Shown here piece after piece: positions 54,182 through 62,541 of a stretch of 64,000 bases of DNA. The notes under the pieces were generated by a model. It ran no database searches. It was not told where the DNA came from and worked only from the letters and a program-made list of their open reading frames with translations. The translations under genes were made by a program, and so were the position numbers. Source of the DNA: Winslowiella iniecta (GTDB lineage Bacteria > Pseudomonadota > Gammaproteobacteria > Enterobacterales > Enterobacteriaceae). Location: positions 156,597 through 220,596 of the forward strand of contig NZ_JRXE01000001.1 in assembly GCF_001267535.1 (NCBI RefSeq), read 5' to 3'. How positions within the stretch are numbered: the first letter of the stretch is position 1; every line of letters begins with the position of its first letter.

Positions 54182-55654
54182 ATGGCTGTATTGCAAATTA
54201 CGCAAGGCACGTTTCGTCTTAGCGATACCCGAATACTGACCCTCAACGATCTTACCCTGCACAGTGGCGAAAGCTGGGCTTTTGTTGGCGCTAACGGCAG
54301 CGGAAAATCTTCCCTGGCGCGCGCCCTTTCCGGCGAACTGACTCAACTGACCGGCACGCGTCAATGTCAGTTTCAGCGCCCTGCCCGCCTGTCGCTGGAA
54401 CAGCTGCAAAAACTGGTGGAAGAGGAGTGGCAGCGCAATAACACCGATTTGCTCAGCCCAGGCGAAGATGACACCGGCCGCACCACCGCGCAGATTATCC
54501 AGCATGACGTGAAAGATGCGGCGCGTGCGCAGCAGCTGGCGACACAGATGGGCATCAGCCATCTGCTCGATCGCCGGTTTAAATATCTCTCCACCGGTGA
54601 GACGCGTAAAACCCTGCTGTGCCAGGCGCTGATGGCGCAACCCGATTTACTGATCCTTGATGAGCCTTTTGATGGCCTCGACGTGCAGTCACGCAGCAAT
54701 CTGGCGACGCTGCTCGGCGAACTGCACCAGCAAGGTTTGACGCTGGTGCTGGTACTGAACCGCTTTGATGATATTCCCGACTATGTGGAAAAAGTGGGCG
54801 TGCTGGCGGAATGTAGCCTGACGCACGTTGGCGTGCGCGCGGAAATCCTCGCCCAGGCGCTGGTGGCGCAGCTGGCGCACAGTGAAAAACTGGCGGGCAT
54901 GGCGCTGCCGGAAGCCGATGATCCCGGCGTGAAGCCACAGCTGGCGGCGGACGCCGCACGTATCGTGCTGAAAGATGGCGTGGTGTCGTATAACGACCGC
55001 GCGATCCTGCACAACCTTAGCTGGGAAGTGAAACCCGGCCAGCACTGGCAGATTGTCGGCCCCAACGGTGCCGGTAAATCCACCCTGCTGAGCCTGGTCA
55101 CCGGCGATCATCCGCAGGGTTACAGCAACGATCTGACGCTGTTCGGCATCCGTCGCGGCAGCGGGGAAACCATCTGGGATATCAAGCAGCATATCGGCTA
55201 TGTCAGCAGCAGCCTGCATCTCGATTACCGCGTCAGTTCCAGCGTGCGCAATGTGATCCTGTCCGGCTACTTTGATTCAATTGGTATTTATCAGGCGGTT
55301 TCCGATCGCCAGCAGCATCTGGCAACCCGCTGGCTGGCGCTACTCGGCATGGATAATGCCAGCGCCGATGCGCCATTCCACAGTCTGTCATGGGGGCAGC
55401 AACGACTGGTGCTGATTGCCCGTGCGCTGGTTAAACATCCGACGCTGTTAATTCTTGATGAGCCACTGCAAGGGCTGGATCCGATCAACCGCCTGCTGGT
55501 ACGCCGCTTTATTGATGTGCTGATTGGCGAGGGGCAAACTCAGTTGCTGTTTGTTTCGCATCATGCGGAAGATGCGCCGCAGTGCATTACTCACCGTTTG
55601 ACCTTTGTCGCGGAAGGCGAAACCTGGCGTTATCAGCAGGAAGCCCTGAGCTGA
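54182..55654 (+). CDS. modF: ModF, dual-cassette ABC ATPase
   Basis: A 490-residue soluble protein with two fused ABC ATPase domains and no membrane segments. Cassette 1: GANGSGKSSLARAL (about 37-50), LSTGETRKTLLCQAL (about 137-151), LILDEPFDGLD. Cassette 2: GPNGAGKSTLLSL (about 292-304), SLSWGQQRLVLIARAL (about 401-416; LSWGQ for LSGGQ), LILDEPLQGLD. Matches E. coli ModF (PhrA), whose part in molybdenum or photorepair biology is not settled. It follows modE at 75 bases. Confidence 0.94.
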   Translation: MAVLQITQGTFRLSDTRILTLNDLTLHSGESWAFVGANGSGKSSLARALSGELTQLTGTRQCQFQRPARLSLEQLQKLVEEEWQRNNTDLLSPGEDDTGRTTAQIIQHDVKDAARAQQLATQMGISHLLDRRFKYLSTGETRKTLLCQALMAQPDLLILDEPFDGLDVQSRSNLATLLGELHQQGLTLVLVLNRFDDIPDYVEKVGVLAECSLTHVGVRAEILAQALVAQLAHSEKLAGMALPEADDPGVKPQLAADAARIVLKDGVVSYNDRAILHNLSWEVKPGQHWQIVGPNGAGKSTLLSLVTGDHPQGYSNDLTLFGIRRGSGETIWDIKQHIGYVSSSLHLDYRVSSSVRNVILSGYFDSIGIYQAVSDRQQHLATRWLALLGMDNASADAPFHSLSWGQQRLVLIARALVKHPTLLILDEPLQGLDPINRLLVRRFIDVLIGEGQTQLLFVSHHAEDAPQCITHRLTFVAEGETWRYQQEALS

Positions 55655-55697
55655 CTGCCGTTGTCAGACCGGTCACTCGACGGTCTGCACCTTTCGA

Positions 55698-55713
55698 ATG
55701 TAACCGCTACCAC
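55698..55713. promoter_or_regulatory. GalR/GalS operator, identical to E. coli gal OI
   Basis: ATGTAACCGCTACCAC, whose reverse complement GTGGTAGCGGTTACAT equals the E. coli internal gal operator as I recall it. It lies upstream of the second operator instead of inside the first gene. The centres of the two sites are 88 bp apart. Confidence 0.8.
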
Positions 55714-55785
55714 TTTACTCGCTACTTTAAAGATTCACTCCTGCACACATCGTTACCTGGCCTGACAAGTAAGAATATTCAGCTT

Positions 55786-55801
55786 GTGTAAACGATTCCA
55801 T
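55786..55801. promoter_or_regulatory. GalR/GalS operator, OE-like, at -60.5 of galT
   Basis: GTGTAAACGATTCCAT differs from the E. coli external operator (GTGTAAACGATTCCAC) only in the last base. Its centre is 60.5 bases before the start site implied by the extended -10 at 55839-55847, exactly the E. coli distance. Confidence 0.85.
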
Positions 55802-55804
55802 TTA

Positions 55805-55847
55805 TTCAGACTTGATCACGCTTTCCTCTGCGTGAGTGTGCTATTTT
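55805..55847 (+). promoter_or_regulatory. galP1-like promoter with possible CRP half-site
   Basis: An extended -10, TG-C-TATTTT (55839-55847), aligns with the E. coli galP1 TGCTATGGT and implies a start near 55854. A TCACG half-site (55816-55820) would place a CRP dimer centre at -41.5, as in E. coli, although the left half is poor. Confidence 0.55.
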
Positions 55848-55891
55848 TTACCCAGGCTCTCTTTGCTTTAATTAGGTTATCAGGACTGAAA

Positions 55892-56944
55892 ATGGAAAAA
55901 TTTAACCCGGTCGATCACCCGCATCGCCGCTATAACCCGCTGTCCGATCAGTGGGTACTGGTTTCTCCGCACCGTGCTAAACGTCCATGGCAAGGCGCAC
56001 AGGAAACGCCGTCGCAAGATAAATTACCGGCGCACGATCCTGACTGCTTTTTATGCCCGGATAATACTCGCGTTACCGGCGACAAAAACCCGCACTATAC
56101 CCACACCTATGTGTTTACCAATGACTTTGCCGCACTGATGACCGATACCCCGGATGCGCCGCAAAGTGACGATCTGCTGATGCGTTGCGAAAGCGCGCGC
56201 GGCACCAGCCGGGTGATCTGCTTCTCGCCGGATCACAGCAAAACGCTGCCGGAACTGTCACTGACAGCGCTGGAACAGGTGGTGCGCACCTGGCAGGAGC
56301 AGACCGCGGATCTCGGTCAGCACTATCCGTGGGTGCAGGTGTTTGAGAACAAAGGCGCAGCGATGGGCTGTTCCAACCCGCATCCGCATGGACAGGTGTG
56401 GGCCAACAGTTTCCTGCCTAATGAAGTAAAACGTGAAGATGAGCTACAGCGTCGTTATTACCAGCAACACGGTACGCCGATGCTGGTGGATTACTGCGCG
56501 CGTGAATTAAATGACGGCAGCCGCACGGTGGTGGAAACCGAACACTGGCTGGCGGTGGTGCCATGGTGGGCGGCGTGGCCATTTGAAACCCTGCTGCTGC
56601 CAAAAGCATCAATCAAACGACTGGTGGATCTGACGGATGCCCAGCGTCAGGATCTGGCGCTGGCGCTGAAAAAACTGACCAGTCGTTATGACAACCTGTT
56701 CCAGTGCTCTTTCCCTTACTCAATGGGCTGGCACGGCGCGCCGTTTAATGGCGAAGAGAACGATCACTGGCAGCTGCATGCCCACTTCTATCCCCCGCTG
56801 CTGCGCTCGGCGACCGTCCGTAAATTTATGGTCGGCTACGAAATGCTGGCTGAAACCCAGCGGGACTTAACGGCGGAACAGGCGGCTGAACGCCTGCGTT
56901 CTGTCAGCGATATTCATTTCCGCCAGACCGGAGCATCACAATGA
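55892..56944 (+). CDS. galT: Galactose-1-phosphate uridylyltransferase
   Basis: Leloir pathway enzyme that exchanges UMP between UDP-glucose and galactose 1-phosphate. The start at 55892 ([17 protein letters not shown]) has AGGA eight bases upstream and gives 350 residues. A longer frame covers the promoter and is rejected. The catalytic HPHPHGQ is in [12 protein letters not shown] (about 161-172), and zinc ligands come from CFLCPDN near 52-58. First gene of galTKM: unlike E. coli, galE is absent upstream and modF is the neighbour. Stop overlaps galK by four bases. Confidence 0.97.
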   Translation: MEKFNPVDHPHRRYNPLSDQWVLVSPHRAKRPWQGAQETPSQDKLPAHDPDCFLCPDNTRVTGDKNPHYTHTYVFTNDFAALMTDTPDAPQSDDLLMRCESARGTSRVICFSPDHSKTLPELSLTALEQVVRTWQEQTADLGQHYPWVQVFENKGAAMGCSNPHPHGQVWANSFLPNEVKREDELQRRYYQQHGTPMLVDYCARELNDGSRTVVETEHWLAVVPWWAAWPFETLLLPKASIKRLVDLTDAQRQDLALALKKLTSRYDNLFQCSFPYSMGWHGAPFNGEENDHWQLHAHFYPPLLRSATVRKFMVGYEMLAETQRDLTAEQAAERLRSVSDIHFRQTGASQ

Positions 56945-58089
56945 GTTTACAAGCCATTACCCAGCAGATTTTCAGCGACAAATTTGGCTATCCGTCCACG
57001 CATCTTATTCAGGCGCCAGGCCGCGTCAATCTGATTGGCGAGCACACGGATTACAATGATGGTTTTGTACTGCCGTGTGCCATTGATTATCAGACAGTGA
57101 TTGCCTGCGCCAAACGTGACGACCGCCAGGTGCGCGTTATTGCGGTGGATTACGACAATCAGCAAGATATCTTCTCGCTGGATGCGCCAATCGACAGCGT
57201 GCAGGACAAAATGTGGGCTAACTATGTGCGTGGCGTGGTGAAACATCTGCAACTGCGCAACAGCGGGTTTGGCGGCGTTGATATGGTGATCAGCGGCAAT
57301 GTGCCGCAGGGTGCCGGTCTCAGCTCCTCCGCCTCGCTGGAAGTGGCGGTCGGCACGGTATTGCAGCAGCTCTATCAGTTGCCGGTGGATGGCGCGCAGA
57401 TCGCGCTGAATGGTCAGGAAGCCGAAAACCAGTTTGTCGGCTGCAACTGCGGCATTATGGATCAGCTGATCTCCGCGCTGGGCAAAAAGGACCACGCGAT
57501 GCTGCTCGACTGCCGCACGCTGGGTACCCGCCCGGTATCGATGCCGGAAGAGATTGCCGTCGTGATTATCAATTCCAACTTCCGTCGCAGTCTGGTCGGC
57601 AGCGAGTACAACACCCGCCGCCAGCAGTGTGAAGCCGGTGCACAATTCTTCGGAAAATCTTCGCTGCGCGACGTTGATATCAGCGAGTTTAACGCGGCTG
57701 AGCAGCAGCTCGACCCGGAAGTGGCAAAACGCGTGCGTCACGTGCTGACGGAAAACGCCCGCACGCTGGAAGCCGCCGATGCGCTGAGCCGCGGCGATCT
57801 GGCGCGGATGGGCGTGCTGATGGCCGAGTCCCACGCGTCAATGCGTGATGACTTCGAAATCACCGTGCCGCCGATCGACCTGATTGTCGACATCGTAAAA
57901 GAGGTGATTGGCGATCAAGGCGGCGTACGCATGACCGGCGGCGGTTTCGGCGGCTGCGTGGTGGCGCTGATGCCATTTGATCAGGTCGACAGCGTGAAAG
58001 CGGCGCTGGCCGAACAGTATCAGGCGAAATCCGGCATTAAAGAGACGGTCTATATCTGCAAAGCCTCAGAAGGGGCGGGCCAATGCTAA
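56941..58089 (+). CDS. galK: Galactokinase
   Basis: Phosphorylates galactose at C1 with ATP. 382 residues, the E. coli length, of the GHMP kinase family. Motif 1 [15 protein letters not shown] (about 27-41) binds sugar, motif 2 [14 protein letters not shown] (about 122-135) is the phosphate loop, and motif 3 [13 protein letters not shown] (about 339-351) is near the C-terminus. Overlaps galT (ATGA) and galM (seven bases), so the operon is translationally coupled. Confidence 0.97.
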   Translation: MSLQAITQQIFSDKFGYPSTHLIQAPGRVNLIGEHTDYNDGFVLPCAIDYQTVIACAKRDDRQVRVIAVDYDNQQDIFSLDAPIDSVQDKMWANYVRGVVKHLQLRNSGFGGVDMVISGNVPQGAGLSSSASLEVAVGTVLQQLYQLPVDGAQIALNGQEAENQFVGCNCGIMDQLISALGKKDHAMLLDCRTLGTRPVSMPEEIAVVIINSNFRRSLVGSEYNTRRQQCEAGAQFFGKSSLRDVDISEFNAAEQQLDPEVAKRVRHVLTENARTLEAADALSRGDLARMGVLMAESHASMRDDFEITVPPIDLIVDIVKEVIGDQGGVRMTGGGFGGCVVALMPFDQVDSVKAALAEQYQAKSGIKETVYICKASEGAGQC

Positions 58090-59132
58090 ATCAACCTCAA
58101 TCGCTGGCCCCGGACGGCCAGCCGTGGCGCATTACCGTGCTGCGTAACCAGAACGGGATGGTTGTCACCTTTATGGACTGGGGAGCCACCTGGCTCTCCG
58201 CCCGCGTGCCGATGAAAGATGGCTCGGTCCGCGAAGCCTTGTTAGGCTGCGCCACCCCGTCAGACTATCTGCATCAGGCGGCTTATCTGGGGGCCACCGT
58301 CGGTCGCTACGCAAACCGCATCGCCAATGCGACGCTGCAACCGGGCAATATCCGACTGGCGGCGAATCAGGGCGAGCATCAGCTGCACGGCGGCCCGGAA
58401 GGGTTCGATAAGCGCCGCTGGCAAATCGTCAGCCAGAGTGAAACTGAAGTGCATTACCGCATTGATTCGCCGGATGGCGATCAGGGTTTCCCCGGCAATC
58501 TGCTGGCATCGGTGCGCTATCATCTCGATGACAACAACTGCCTGTCGATTGACTATCAGGCAACGGTCGATCAACCCTGCCCGGTCAACCTGACCAACCA
58601 CGCCTATTTCAATCTTGATGCACAGCATGGCGATGCGCGCCAGCATCGCCTGCAACTGCTGGCGGACCACTATCTGCCGGTCGACAGTAACGGCATTCCA
58701 GTGACCGGCGAACAGGGAACAAATTTAAAACCGGTGACCGGGAACAGTTTTGATTTTCGCCAGCCGAAAACCATCGCCGCAGAGTTTTTGCAGGATGACG
58801 ATCAGCGCGCCGTGAAGGGCTACGATCACGCCTTTCTGCTTAATGCGCGGGGCGATGACAGCCAGCCAGCCGCCGAGCTGTGGTCGGCTGACGGCCAGTT
58901 ACAGCTGACGGTACATACCGCCGCGCCAGCACTACAGTTCTATTCCGGCAATTATCTGGACGGCACCCCCGCACGTGAACAGGGCGAATACGCCGCCTTT
59001 CAGGGCATTGCGCTGGAGAGTGAGTTCCTGCCCGATTCGCCAAACCATGCGGAATGGCCACAGCCGAGTTGCTGGTTGCAGCCAGGTGAAACGTATCAGT
59101 CAGTGACCCGCTATACCCTGACCGCAGGCTAA
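58083..59132 (+). CDS. galM: Aldose 1-epimerase (mutarotase)
   Basis: Interconverts alpha- and beta-galactose ahead of galactokinase. 349 residues. Landmarks are [12 protein letters not shown] (about 78-89), [15 protein letters not shown] (about 100-114, with the acid His), TNHAYFNLD (about 173-181, second His) and the catalytic Glu in [15 protein letters not shown] (about 305-319). Last gene of galTKM, overlapping galK by seven bases. Confidence 0.95.
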   Translation: MLNQPQSLAPDGQPWRITVLRNQNGMVVTFMDWGATWLSARVPMKDGSVREALLGCATPSDYLHQAAYLGATVGRYANRIANATLQPGNIRLAANQGEHQLHGGPEGFDKRRWQIVSQSETEVHYRIDSPDGDQGFPGNLLASVRYHLDDNNCLSIDYQATVDQPCPVNLTNHAYFNLDAQHGDARQHRLQLLADHYLPVDSNGIPVTGEQGTNLKPVTGNSFDFRQPKTIAAEFLQDDDQRAVKGYDHAFLLNARGDDSQPAAELWSADGQLQLTVHTAAPALQFYSGNYLDGTPAREQGEYAAFQGIALESEFLPDSPNHAEWPQPSCWLQPGETYQSVTRYTLTAG

Positions 59133-59366
59133 GCATCAGGATGAAAAACGCGCACTGCGTTCGCCCCAGGCTTACGCCGTGCGCAGATTTCAGCTATGGT
59201 AGAGAGATACAGGTTGTCAGAATGGCAATCAGTACCCAGTGTCGATGCCGTTGCCGCCGCTGAATCATTGACTACGGTCAATGAGCGAGACGAATGGGGC
59301 TGCAGCGTCGGCTGACCGGGGTATAATCGCTTTCATAGAAATGTCAGATGATTAAGGAGTTAAGCT

Positions 59367-60119
59367 ATGGCTGTAACTAAGCTGGTTCTGGTTCGTCACG
59401 GCGAAAGCCAGTGGAACAATGAAAACCGCTTCACCGGATGGTATGATGTTGATCTGTCCGACAAAGGTCGTACCGAAGCAAAAGCAGCAGGCGAACTGCT
59501 GAAAAAAGAAGGCTTTGCTTTCGATTTTGCTTATACCTCCGTGCTGAAACGTGCCATCCACACTCTGTGGAACGTTCTGGACGAACTGGATCAGGCCTGG
59601 CTGCCAACTGAGAAATCCTGGAAGCTGAATGAGCGTCACTACGGTGCGCTGCAGGGTCTGAACAAAGCTGAAACCGCTGAAAAATACGGTGACGAGCAGG
59701 TTAAGCAGTGGCGTCGTGGCTTTGCCATCACTCCACCAGAACTGACCCGTGAAGATGAGCGCTTCCCTGGCCACGATCCGCGTTATGCCAAACTGACTGA
59801 CGCAGAACTGCCACTGACCGAAAGCCTGGCGCTGACCATCGATCGCGTTATCCCTTACTGGAACGAAAGCATTCTGCCACGCATCAAAAGCGGTGAGCGT
59901 GTGATCGTTGCTGCACACGGTAACTCGCTGCGTGCACTGGTAAAATACCTCGATGACCTGAGCGAAGATGAAATTCTTGAGCTGAACATCCCGACCGGTG
60001 TTCCGCTGGTGTATGAGTTCGACGAGAACTTTAAACCGCTGAAACGTTATTATCTCGGAGATGCCGATGAGATTGCCGCGAAAGCCGCAGCCGTCGCAAA
60101 CCAGGGTAAAGCGAAGTAA
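59367..60119 (+). CDS. gpmA: 2,3-bisphosphoglycerate-dependent phosphoglycerate mutase
   Basis: Glycolytic enzyme interconverting 3- and 2-phosphoglycerate. 250 residues, the E. coli length. The phosphohistidine is H11 in [10 protein letters not shown], followed by [27 protein letters not shown] (about 90-102) and the second catalytic His in [13 protein letters not shown] (about 180-192). AAGGAG precedes the ATG. It lies downstream of galM after a 234-base gap and ends in a bidirectional terminator shared with aroG. Confidence 0.97.
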   Translation: MAVTKLVLVRHGESQWNNENRFTGWYDVDLSDKGRTEAKAAGELLKKEGFAFDFAYTSVLKRAIHTLWNVLDELDQAWLPTEKSWKLNERHYGALQGLNKAETAEKYGDEQVKQWRRGFAITPPELTREDERFPGHDPRYAKLTDAELPLTESLALTIDRVIPYWNESILPRIKSGERVIVAAHGNSLRALVKYLDDLSEDEILELNIPTGVPLVYEFDENFKPLKRYYLGDADEIAAKAAAVANQGKAK

Positions 60120-60148
60120 AAAAAAATCCGCCGAAAGGCGGATTTTTC
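60120..60148. terminator. Bidirectional intrinsic terminator, gpmA/aroG
   Basis: AATCCGCC (60125-60132), loop GAAA, GGCGGATT (60137-60144). The plus strand continues TTTC for gpmA. On the minus strand the stem is followed by a run of at least six T for aroG. A strong terminator in both directions. Confidence 0.9.
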
Positions 60149-60164
60149 ATTCTGCTGCCGCAAA

Positions 60165-61217
60165 TTAGCCGCGACGCGCTTTTACCGCTGCCGCCAGCTG
60201 GCGCAGAACGGTTTCAGTATCTTCCCAGCCAATACAGGCATCGGTAACGCTTTTGCCGTAGACCAGCGGTTCACCGCTCTCCAGATTCTGATTGCCTTCC
60301 ACCAGATGGCTTTCAATCATCACGCCAATGATCGCCTGTTCACCACCGGCAATCTGCCCGGCGACATCTTCGGCCACGACCATCTGCTTCTGGAACTGCT
60401 TGCTGCTGTTGGCATGGCTGAAATCGATCATCACCTGCGCCGCCAGACCGGCTTTTTCCAGCCCGGTTTTTACGGCGCTGACATGATGTGCACTGTAGTT
60501 TGGCTCTTTGCCACCACGCAAAATGATATGACAGTCGCGGTTACCGCTGGTTTCGACAATCGCCGAATGGCCGTACTTGGTTACCGACAGGAAGCAGTGC
60601 GGCGCGCTGGCCGCATTGATTGCATCAATCGCCACTTTAATCGTGCCATCGGTGCCGTTTTTAAAACCCACCGGGCAGGATAAGCCGGAGGACAGCTCAC
60701 GGTGCACCTGTGATTCAGTGGTACGCGCGCCAATCGCGCCCCAGCTCATCAAATCAGCCATATACTGCGGGGTGATCATATCAAGGAACTCACCGGCGGC
60801 AGGCAGGCCGCTGTCATTGATATCCAGCAACAGTTTACGCGCGATGCGCAGACCGTCATTGATCTGGAAGCTGCCATCCATATGCGGATCGTTGATCAAT
60901 CCTTTCCAGCCGACCGTGGTACGTGGCTTTTCAAAATAGACGCGCATCACCACTTCGAGGCTGTCGCTTAACTCTTCACGCAGTTTCAGCAGCCGGGCAC
61001 CATACTCTTTTGCCGCTTCGGTATCATGGATGGAACAAGGTCCAATCACCACCAGCAGACGGTCATCTTCTTTTTTAAGAATATTGTGAATTGCCTGACG
61101 GGCACGGGAAACAGTTTCAGCAGCTTTTTCCGTGGACGGAAATTTTTCAAGCAGAGCAACAGGCGGGAGTAACTCTTTTATCTCTTTGATTCGTAAGTCA
61201 TCATTCTGGTAATTCAT
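60165..61217 (-). CDS. aroG: DAHP synthase, phenylalanine-sensitive
   Basis: First enzyme of aromatic amino acid biosynthesis, condensing phosphoenolpyruvate and erythrose 4-phosphate. The start at 61217 (MNYQNDDLRIKEIKELLPP) gives 350 residues, the E. coli AroG length and N-terminus; the frame stays open upstream through the leader but this is not supported. Landmarks are VIGPCSIHD (about 58-66), YFEKPRTTVGWKGLINDPHMDG (about 94-115), GARTTESQVHR and DFSHANSSKQ (about 265-274). The phenylalanine-site residues of AroG are retained in this region, so Phe feedback is expected. Confidence 0.95.
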   Translation of the reverse strand: MNYQNDDLRIKEIKELLPPVALLEKFPSTEKAAETVSRARQAIHNILKKEDDRLLVVIGPCSIHDTEAAKEYGARLLKLREELSDSLEVVMRVYFEKPRTTVGWKGLINDPHMDGSFQINDGLRIARKLLLDINDSGLPAAGEFLDMITPQYMADLMSWGAIGARTTESQVHRELSSGLSCPVGFKNGTDGTIKVAIDAINAASAPHCFLSVTKYGHSAIVETSGNRDCHIILRGGKEPNYSAHHVSAVKTGLEKAGLAAQVMIDFSHANSSKQFQKQMVVAEDVAGQIAGGEQAIIGVMIESHLVEGNQNLESGEPLVYGKSVTDACIGWEDTETVLRQLAAAVKARRG

Positions 61218-61284
61218 AACTTTTCCATTAAATTCTTTGCCCGGTGCGCACCGGGCCAACCTGAACAATTTATCCCGTAGAAAC

Positions 61285-61394
61285 TGTGGTGTAAATCGAC
61301 TCTGGCGTTTTTGCGTCATCGCAGATTTGCGTTTTATGCCTGCTTTACTACACTTTTAATCGTAAACACTTAAAAAATTCGCATTTACACCACA
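61285..61394. repeat. 12-bp inverted repeat flanking the aroG promoter region
   Basis: TGTGGTGTAAAT (61285-61296) and its exact complement ATTTACACCACA (61383-61394), 86 bases apart. Each contains TGTAAA, the half-site of the TyrR box (TGTAAA-N6-TTTACA), although neither makes a full box. Together with the aroG promoter this is the main content of the gap between aroG and ybgS. Confidence 0.5.
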
Positions 61395-61512
61395 ATTGTT
61401 CGCATTGTGATTTAAAGTCGCGATTTTGTATTGCCTACATGATTTTTTATCAGTTTACGCGCCGTATCGGGTTGAGCTCGACAACCAACAGATAATTAAC
61501 AGGAGCATAATG

Positions 61513-61854
61513 ATGAATAAGTTCGCAATCGTCTTTTTAACCGCCGCCATGACTTTAGGCAGTGGTGCAGCAATGGCCGCCGGCAACAACGGTACTGCTA
61601 ATCAGGCCGCAGACGCGGGTGCAGCAGCAGGCGGCGCTAAACAGAATTTGCCACCTAACAATGTTGATAACAGCCAGATCAACACCGGTGGTAGCACCTC
61701 TGGTACCGCGACCGACAGCAGCAATATGACGGCCGATGAAGTGCATAAAAACGCTCAGTGTAAAGACGGCAAATGCCCGGACGTGAATAAAAAAGTGGAA
61801 ACCAAAGTAGGTGGCGGTGACGTTAACACCAAAACTGACGGCACCACGCAGTAA
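61513..61854 (+). CDS. ybgS: YbgS-like secreted protein
   Basis: A small exported protein of 113 residues. A signal peptide (MNKFAIVFLTAAMTLGSGAA, cleavage after MAA) precedes a low-complexity mature part rich in Gly, Ala, Asn, Asp and Thr, with LPPNNVDNSQINTGG and CKDGKCPDVNKKVET, then TKTDGTTQ at the end. Pattern and position downstream of aroG match E. coli YbgS; its function is unknown. The two cysteines may form a disulfide. ATG 61513 follows AGGAG by seven bases; an adjacent ATG at 61510 is possible. Confidence 0.88.
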   Translation: MNKFAIVFLTAAMTLGSGAAMAAGNNGTANQAADAGAAAGGAKQNLPPNNVDNSQINTGGSTSGTATDSSNMTADEVHKNAQCKDGKCPDVNKKVETKVGGGDVNTKTDGTTQ

Positions 61855-61862
61855 TGCCCGTG

Positions 61863-61890
61863 GGAGAGCTTCGGCTCTCCTTTGATTTTG
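61863..61890 (+). terminator. Intrinsic terminator of ybgS
   Basis: GGAGAGC (61863-61869), UUCG tetraloop, GCTCTCC (61874-61880), then TTTGATTTTG. A classical terminator nine bases beyond the stop codon. Confidence 0.9.
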
Positions 61891-61947
61891 TTGCATCCCT
61901 CCCCCGCTCCGCTATGCTGAACGCCTTGATAATATTCGGATCTCATC

Positions 61948-62541
61948 ATGGCCACTCTGCTGTTAATCGACGATCATCCCCTGGTTCAGGTGGCGCTTGA
62001 AGCTGCCCTGACTCGCTCGCCGATTCCGCTCCAGCTTTTTGCCGTCAGTAGTGAACAGCAGGCACGCGACTATTTACGTGATCACCCGGTTAATTTAATT
62101 ATTCTCGATATTGGCCTGCCGGACAGCGACGGACTGGAACTGCTGAAGCGCCTGAAACACCGGGATGAAAATCAGGCGGTGTTAATCTACTCCGCGCAAG
62201 AAGAGCGGCTGTATATTCGTATGGCTCAGGCCGCCGGTGCAGCCGGCTATATTGCCAAACGCCAGCCGATGGAAAAACTGCTCGCCGCCATTCTGGCGAT
62301 ACTCGGTGGACAGCGTGCTTTTCCCGATCTCAGTGAGGCAGACAACCCGGCTACCGCCAGCCTGACCAGTAAAGAGAGGCAGATTCTTGCGCTGCTGGCA
62401 CGCGGCCTTTCCAACCTGCAAATTGCTGAACAGCTGCATATCAGTAATAAAACCGTCAGCACCCATAAAAAAAATATTCTCGATAAGACCGGTACCCACT
62501 CGGTGGTTGAGCTGGCCGCTTTATGGAAAGCGCAGCAATGA
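61948..62541 (+). CDS. NarL/LuxR-type response regulator (EvgA/BvgA-like)
   Basis: A 197-residue DNA-binding response regulator. The receiver domain (about 1-115) has the acidic pair D8-D9 (LIDDHP), phospho-acceptor D54 (LIILDIGLP) and Lys near 105 (YIAKRQP). The C-terminal LuxR HTH spans about 138-185 (LTSKERQILALLARGLSNLQIAEQL, NKTVSTHKKNIL). The gene order regulator-then-sensor and the periplasmic double binding domain of the partner match EvgA/EvgS and BvgA/BvgS. Its stop overlaps the sensor start by four bases (ATGA). I find only a weak Shine-Dalgarno. Confidence 0.88.
   Translation: MATLLLIDDHPLVQVALEAALTRSPIPLQLFAVSSEQQARDYLRDHPVNLIILDIGLPDSDGLELLKRLKHRDENQAVLIYSAQEERLYIRMAQAAGAAGYIAKRQPMEKLLAAILAILGGQRAFPDLSEADNPATASLTSKERQILALLARGLSNLQIAEQLHISNKTVSTHKKNILDKTGTHSVVELAALWKAQQ

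Noticed and set aside
53741-54640. 299-codon minus-strand frame across modE and modF
   Set aside because: Antisense to two well-supported genes and without a recognisable domain.
56947-57834. 295-codon minus-strand frame
   Set aside because: Antisense to galK, with no family similarity.
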